64,000 nucleotides of DNA from Paenibacillus albicereus (lineage in GTDB: Bacteria > Bacillota > Bacilli > Paenibacillales > Paenibacillaceae), in NCBI RefSeq assembly GCF_012676905.1, contig NZ_CP051428.1, positions 4,178,001 through 4,242,000 of the forward strand. The letters are read 5' to 3'. Every line of letters begins with the position of its first letter. The first letter of the stretch is position 1. The position numbers and the translations under genes are program-made. The notes beneath the pieces were generated by a model. That model made no database searches, was not told the DNA's origin, and worked only from the letters and a program-made list of their open reading frames with translations. Shown one piece after another: positions 61,468-64,000 of the stretch.

Positions 61468-63417
61468 TTATTTCAGTTTCCAGAGAGCGGGAGTCGTAGC
61501 CGGCTCCCAGCCTGCCAAAGAGGTGTGCGGCTGAAGGCACGTATACGTCTTGCCGCTGTAGCTTACCGTGTCGCCCGTTTTGTAGGCGATTCCCGACGCC
61601 CATGCAGATACGCCCGGAGTCGGTGTAGCTGTCGGCGTTGCGGTCGGTGTAGCCGTCGGCGTTGCGCTCGGTGTAGCCGTCGGTGTAGCCGTCGGTGTAG
61701 CCGTTGGCGTCGTGCTCGGCTTTGGCGTTGGCGTTGGCGTCGTGATTGGCGTTGGCGTCGGCGTCGCAGAAGGCGTCGGAGTGGCGGTTCCGCAAGTTCC
61801 AGCCGTTTTCCAAGGACCGCTCGCGCCGCTCAGATCCGGGCGATCGCCTTGCGTCCACCATTTCGCTTCATAAATCGTTCCGTTATAAGAAGCTTTCTGG
61901 CCGCCGTTGTAAACCGCCGTCGAGCTCCAGGCCGCCACGGTGCATGCGCCAGGAGTAGGCGTTGCGGTCGGCGTCGGCGTCGTGCCTGGCGTCGCAGTCG
62001 GGCTAGTGGTCGGCGTTGGCGTCGCGCTAGGCGTAGCCGTCGGTACCGGCGTCGGCGTCGCGCCAGCGTATCCGAGATCGGATGCCAGCTTGTTCAGCAG
62101 CGTTTTGTTGCGGTCGCCGCTCGTCTCCCAGAACATCGCGCCGGCCAGTCCCTTGGACTTCAGGTAGCTCGTCTTGAAGTCGAAGGATTGAACGTCGTCG
62201 TAGCTGATGAACGTGCCGTTGGTCGGATTGTACAGATAAGGCACCTTCGCAGCGTCGTTCCAGTAGCGGGTGTAGCCGTTTTTATTGATGTAGTTGGCTT
62301 CAAGGTCATAGAAGTCGTAGCTGCCCTTCTCCCACGTTCCGGTCGAAGAGATGCCGGCGCATACCTGATATTGGCCGTTGCCCGCCGTCGGGCATCCACC
62401 CCAGCCCCGTCCATAAAACGCCATGCCGAGGACGAGCTTGCTGGCCGGTACGCCTTTGGACAGATAGGTGGTGACCGCCTTGTCGATGTTGAAGTTTTGC
62501 GGATCCGTCAGGCCGCTGTTGCTTGCGGCCGTATCGTAGTACAACGGAGCGTTGTGACCGCTCGTCTTGTTCCAGCTGCCGTTGAAATCGTAGGTCATGA
62601 TGTTGATCCAGTCGACGACGTTCGCGATGCCCACGAGATCATTGTTCTGGATATAGGTCGGACCGGCTCCGGAAGCGATCGTCAGCAGGTATTCCTTGCC
62701 GTCGACCTTTTCGGCCGCGTCGAGCTTCTCCCGTACTTTCTGAAGCAGCAGGACATAGTTCTGCTTGTCTTCCGGACGGTAGCTGTTGCCGTCGAGACCG
62801 CCGCTGACCGGGTACTCCCAATCGAGATCGACGCCGTCCATCTTGTATTTGCGGATGAAGTCGACCGAGGAGTTGGCGAACACTTCACGCGTCGCTGCCG
62901 AAGCGGCGACATCGGAGAAACGGTTCGACCACGTCCAGCCGCCGATCGAGATGACCGTCTTCAAGTCCGGATTCTTATCCTTGAGTTTCCACAGCTGCTT
63001 GAGGTTGCCTTTGATAGGGTCGTCCCACTTGTCGTCGCCGAAGCTCTTCTGGGCATCGATCCATGGATCGCCCAGCACGACCGTTCCGTTCGGTGCGTTG
63101 ATCGTCTGGCCGGCTTCGTTCTGACAGGACCAGGTCGTCGGATTTGGACCTGTCGGATCCGGATTTCCATGCTTTCCGTTCCAGCATATATCGGCAAACG
63201 CGTAATTGATGACGTTCATCTTGCTGGCGTCGATATCCGTTACGTTGTAGGCGCGGCCATAAGCCGCCCATGAGGCATAGTAGCCGACAATCTTGTAGTT
63301 CGAAGCCGCCTCAGCCTGCTTCACGCTGCCCCCGAAGGCCGGGAACATGGAAAGCGCCATAGCCGCGACCATCGCGATCGCATAGCCTCTCCGGGATTTA
63401 CGAGATTTGAATATCAT
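61468..63417 (-). CDS. Secreted GH18 chitinase with two CBM5/12-type modules
   Basis: A 649-residue secreted enzyme. The signal peptide ends at QAEA near residue 37. The GH18 barrel (about 41-455) has SIGGWTWSNRF and the intact catalytic motif DGVDLDWEYP with Glu201, and resembles Bacillus chitinases of the ChiD/ChiA1 group. After a Pro/Thr linker comes a CBM5/12 module with YNGTIYEAKWWTQGDRPD, another linker of repeated PTAT, and a C-terminal SGKTYTCLQPHTSLAGWEPA module. Both modules are nearly identical to those of the downstream chitinase. AAAGGAGG lies before the ATG. Confidence 0.95.
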   Translation of the reverse strand: MIFKSRKSRRGYAIAMVAAMALSMFPAFGGSVKQAEAASNYKIVGYYASWAAYGRAYNVTDIDASKMNVINYAFADICWNGKHGNPDPTGPNPTTWSCQNEAGQTINAPNGTVVLGDPWIDAQKSFGDDKWDDPIKGNLKQLWKLKDKNPDLKTVISIGGWTWSNRFSDVAASAATREVFANSSVDFIRKYKMDGVDLDWEYPVSGGLDGNSYRPEDKQNYVLLLQKVREKLDAAEKVDGKEYLLTIASGAGPTYIQNNDLVGIANVVDWINIMTYDFNGSWNKTSGHNAPLYYDTAASNSGLTDPQNFNIDKAVTTYLSKGVPASKLVLGMAFYGRGWGGCPTAGNGQYQVCAGISSTGTWEKGSYDFYDLEANYINKNGYTRYWNDAAKVPYLYNPTNGTFISYDDVQSFDFKTSYLKSKGLAGAMFWETSGDRNKTLLNKLASDLGYAGATPTPVPTATPSATPTPTTSPTATPGTTPTPTATPTPGACTVAAWSSTAVYNGGQKASYNGTIYEAKWWTQGDRPDLSGASGPWKTAGTCGTATPTPSATPTPTPITTPTPTPKPSTTPTATPTATPTATPSATPTATPTATPTATPTPGVSAWASGIAYKTGDTVSYSGKTYTCLQPHTSLAGWEPATTPALWKLK

Positions 63418-63449
63418 TTCTGTTTTCCTCCTTTATGGAATCAAGCCAA

Positions 63450-63464
63450 GTTGAAACCGGTTTA
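63450..63464. promoter_or_regulatory. cre-like palindrome in the chitinase leader
   Basis: TTGAAACCGGTTTAG contains the palindrome AAACCGGTTT and matches the CcpA cre consensus WTGNAANCGNWNNCW at 13 of 15 positions. It lies 33-47 nt before the chitinase start, so a bound CcpA or other LacI-type repressor would act as a roadblock. Confidence 0.5.
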
Positions 63465-63515
63465 GCCTCGAACGTTGAGCCGCTTCACCTCCGTTTGAGC
63501 TTTACCCCTCACCAT
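63462..63515 (-). CDS. Possible 17-residue leader peptide upstream of the chitinase
   Basis: AAGGGAGG lies 8 nt before an ATG at 63515 that opens the frame MVRGKAQTEVKRLNVRG and stops at TAA within the palindrome at 63450-63464. The ribosome site is as strong as that of the chitinase. It might be a regulatory leader or an unrelated small basic protein; nothing in its residues suggests a specific amino acid signal. Confidence 0.4.
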   Translation of the reverse strand: MVRGKAQTEVKRLNVRG

Positions 63516-64000
63516 GAAAATTCCTCCCTTGAACATGACAACCTATGTGAAATAACTCCAACTCTAGCAACCGAATAAGCCGTCCGTTCTCATCCCATCA
63601 ATTTGGTATCGCTTTCGCTTTTAGTACCGGGTATCAATCGAGAATTCGATTCTACCTTTTTGGAAGTTATAGTGACATAAGAGACGGTGAAGGTAGTTCC
63701 TATTTTCAGGTAAAACCATAAGCTTCGCTAGGGGGACAATTCGGAATCGGCGGGGGATTTTTTTCAGATTCAGACAAAAAACGCTTAAAGACGCACCCTG
63801 CTTCCGCGCGACCGTAAATTCCATATCATAATGCGATTTGAATTAAATTGGAGAAAAGTATAAGAAGGATTTTGGAAAAAGCCTTTACGGATAAGGGAAA
63901 GTCAGACTTGGCTAAAACATGAACGAAGAACTTTTAAGACATGGGAGGGAGAAATTTCAACGATATGGACTCACGGGGGCAGGGGCTGCGGTTTTTACCG
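63516..64000. other. Upstream region of the chitinase genes, AT-rich
   Basis: About 485 nt, clearly more AT-rich than the rest, hold no convincing gene. A 67-residue frame on the minus strand (63621-63824) lacks a ribosome site. At the right edge an ATG at 63964 on the plus strand opens a frame starting MDSRGQGLRFLP, but its GGGAGG lies 16 nt away, so a gene entering there is only a possibility. Confidence 0.4.

Noticed and set aside
63621..63824. 67-residue minus-strand frame upstream of the chitinases
   Set aside because: No ribosome binding site, and its composition differs from genes of this genome.

Overview
The window looks like a chromosomal segment of a high-GC endospore-forming Firmicute, most likely Paenibacillus or a close relative. 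The pointers are Bacillus-style puc purine-catabolism genes, strong AGGAGG ribosome binding sites, an SLH-domain S-layer-type protein, a YhgD/YhgE-type pair, class Ib nrdIEF with a TTG start, and secreted GH18 chitinases with proline/threonine linkers. No rRNA, tRNA, prophage, insertion sequence or cas gene was found.

Region 1 (1-23000) is a purine and ureide scavenging locus, all on the minus strand. One operon runs from a BMP-type nucleoside ABC importer (binding protein, double ATPase, two permeases) through a three-subunit xanthine dehydrogenase, a guanine-deaminase-like enzyme, OHCU decarboxylase, hydroxyisourate hydrolase, allantoinase, allantoate amidohydrolase and ureidoglycine-glyoxylate aminotransferase. 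It ends with a gamma-glutamyltransferase-fold enzyme, probably an oxamate amidohydrolase, and a chromate-transporter-family protein cut by the window edge. A second operon upstream carries pucR, an XdhC-type factor (pucA) and a MobA-like cytidylyltransferase (pucB). Many junctions are 4-8 nt overlaps. No uricase and no oxamate carbamoyltransferase is present here. GlnR/TnrA-like boxes sit at both operon promoters. Several of these proteins carry Ala/Pro/Glu-rich insertions or tails, and the spacers hold minisatellites and a nested inverted-repeat structure.

Region 2 (23000-34700) has metE, a small HTH regulator, a large seven-repeat DUF11 protein without a signal peptide, the nrdIEF ribonucleotide reductase operon with an NrdR-like box in its promoter, and a VTT/DedA-type membrane protein.

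Region 3 (34900-57900) holds the S-layer-like protein, a YhgE-type membrane protein with divergent TetR regulator, a fused MsrA-MsrB, an overlapping set of pncB, an alpha/beta hydrolase and a coiled-coil protein, a LapA-domain protein, an orphan hybrid histidine kinase, an SDR with atypical active site, an aldose-1-epimerase-like protein, a MarR-MMPL pair, a WYL-domain regulator, and a radical SAM protein of the SplB type behind a LexA-like box.

Region 4 (57900-64000) holds an NAD-dependent epimerase and two tandem chitinases that share C-terminal chitin-binding modules. The upstream chitinase is preceded by a possible 17-residue leader peptide whose stop codon lies in a palindromic, cre-like sequence. 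All functional calls come from reading sequence; no database search was run.
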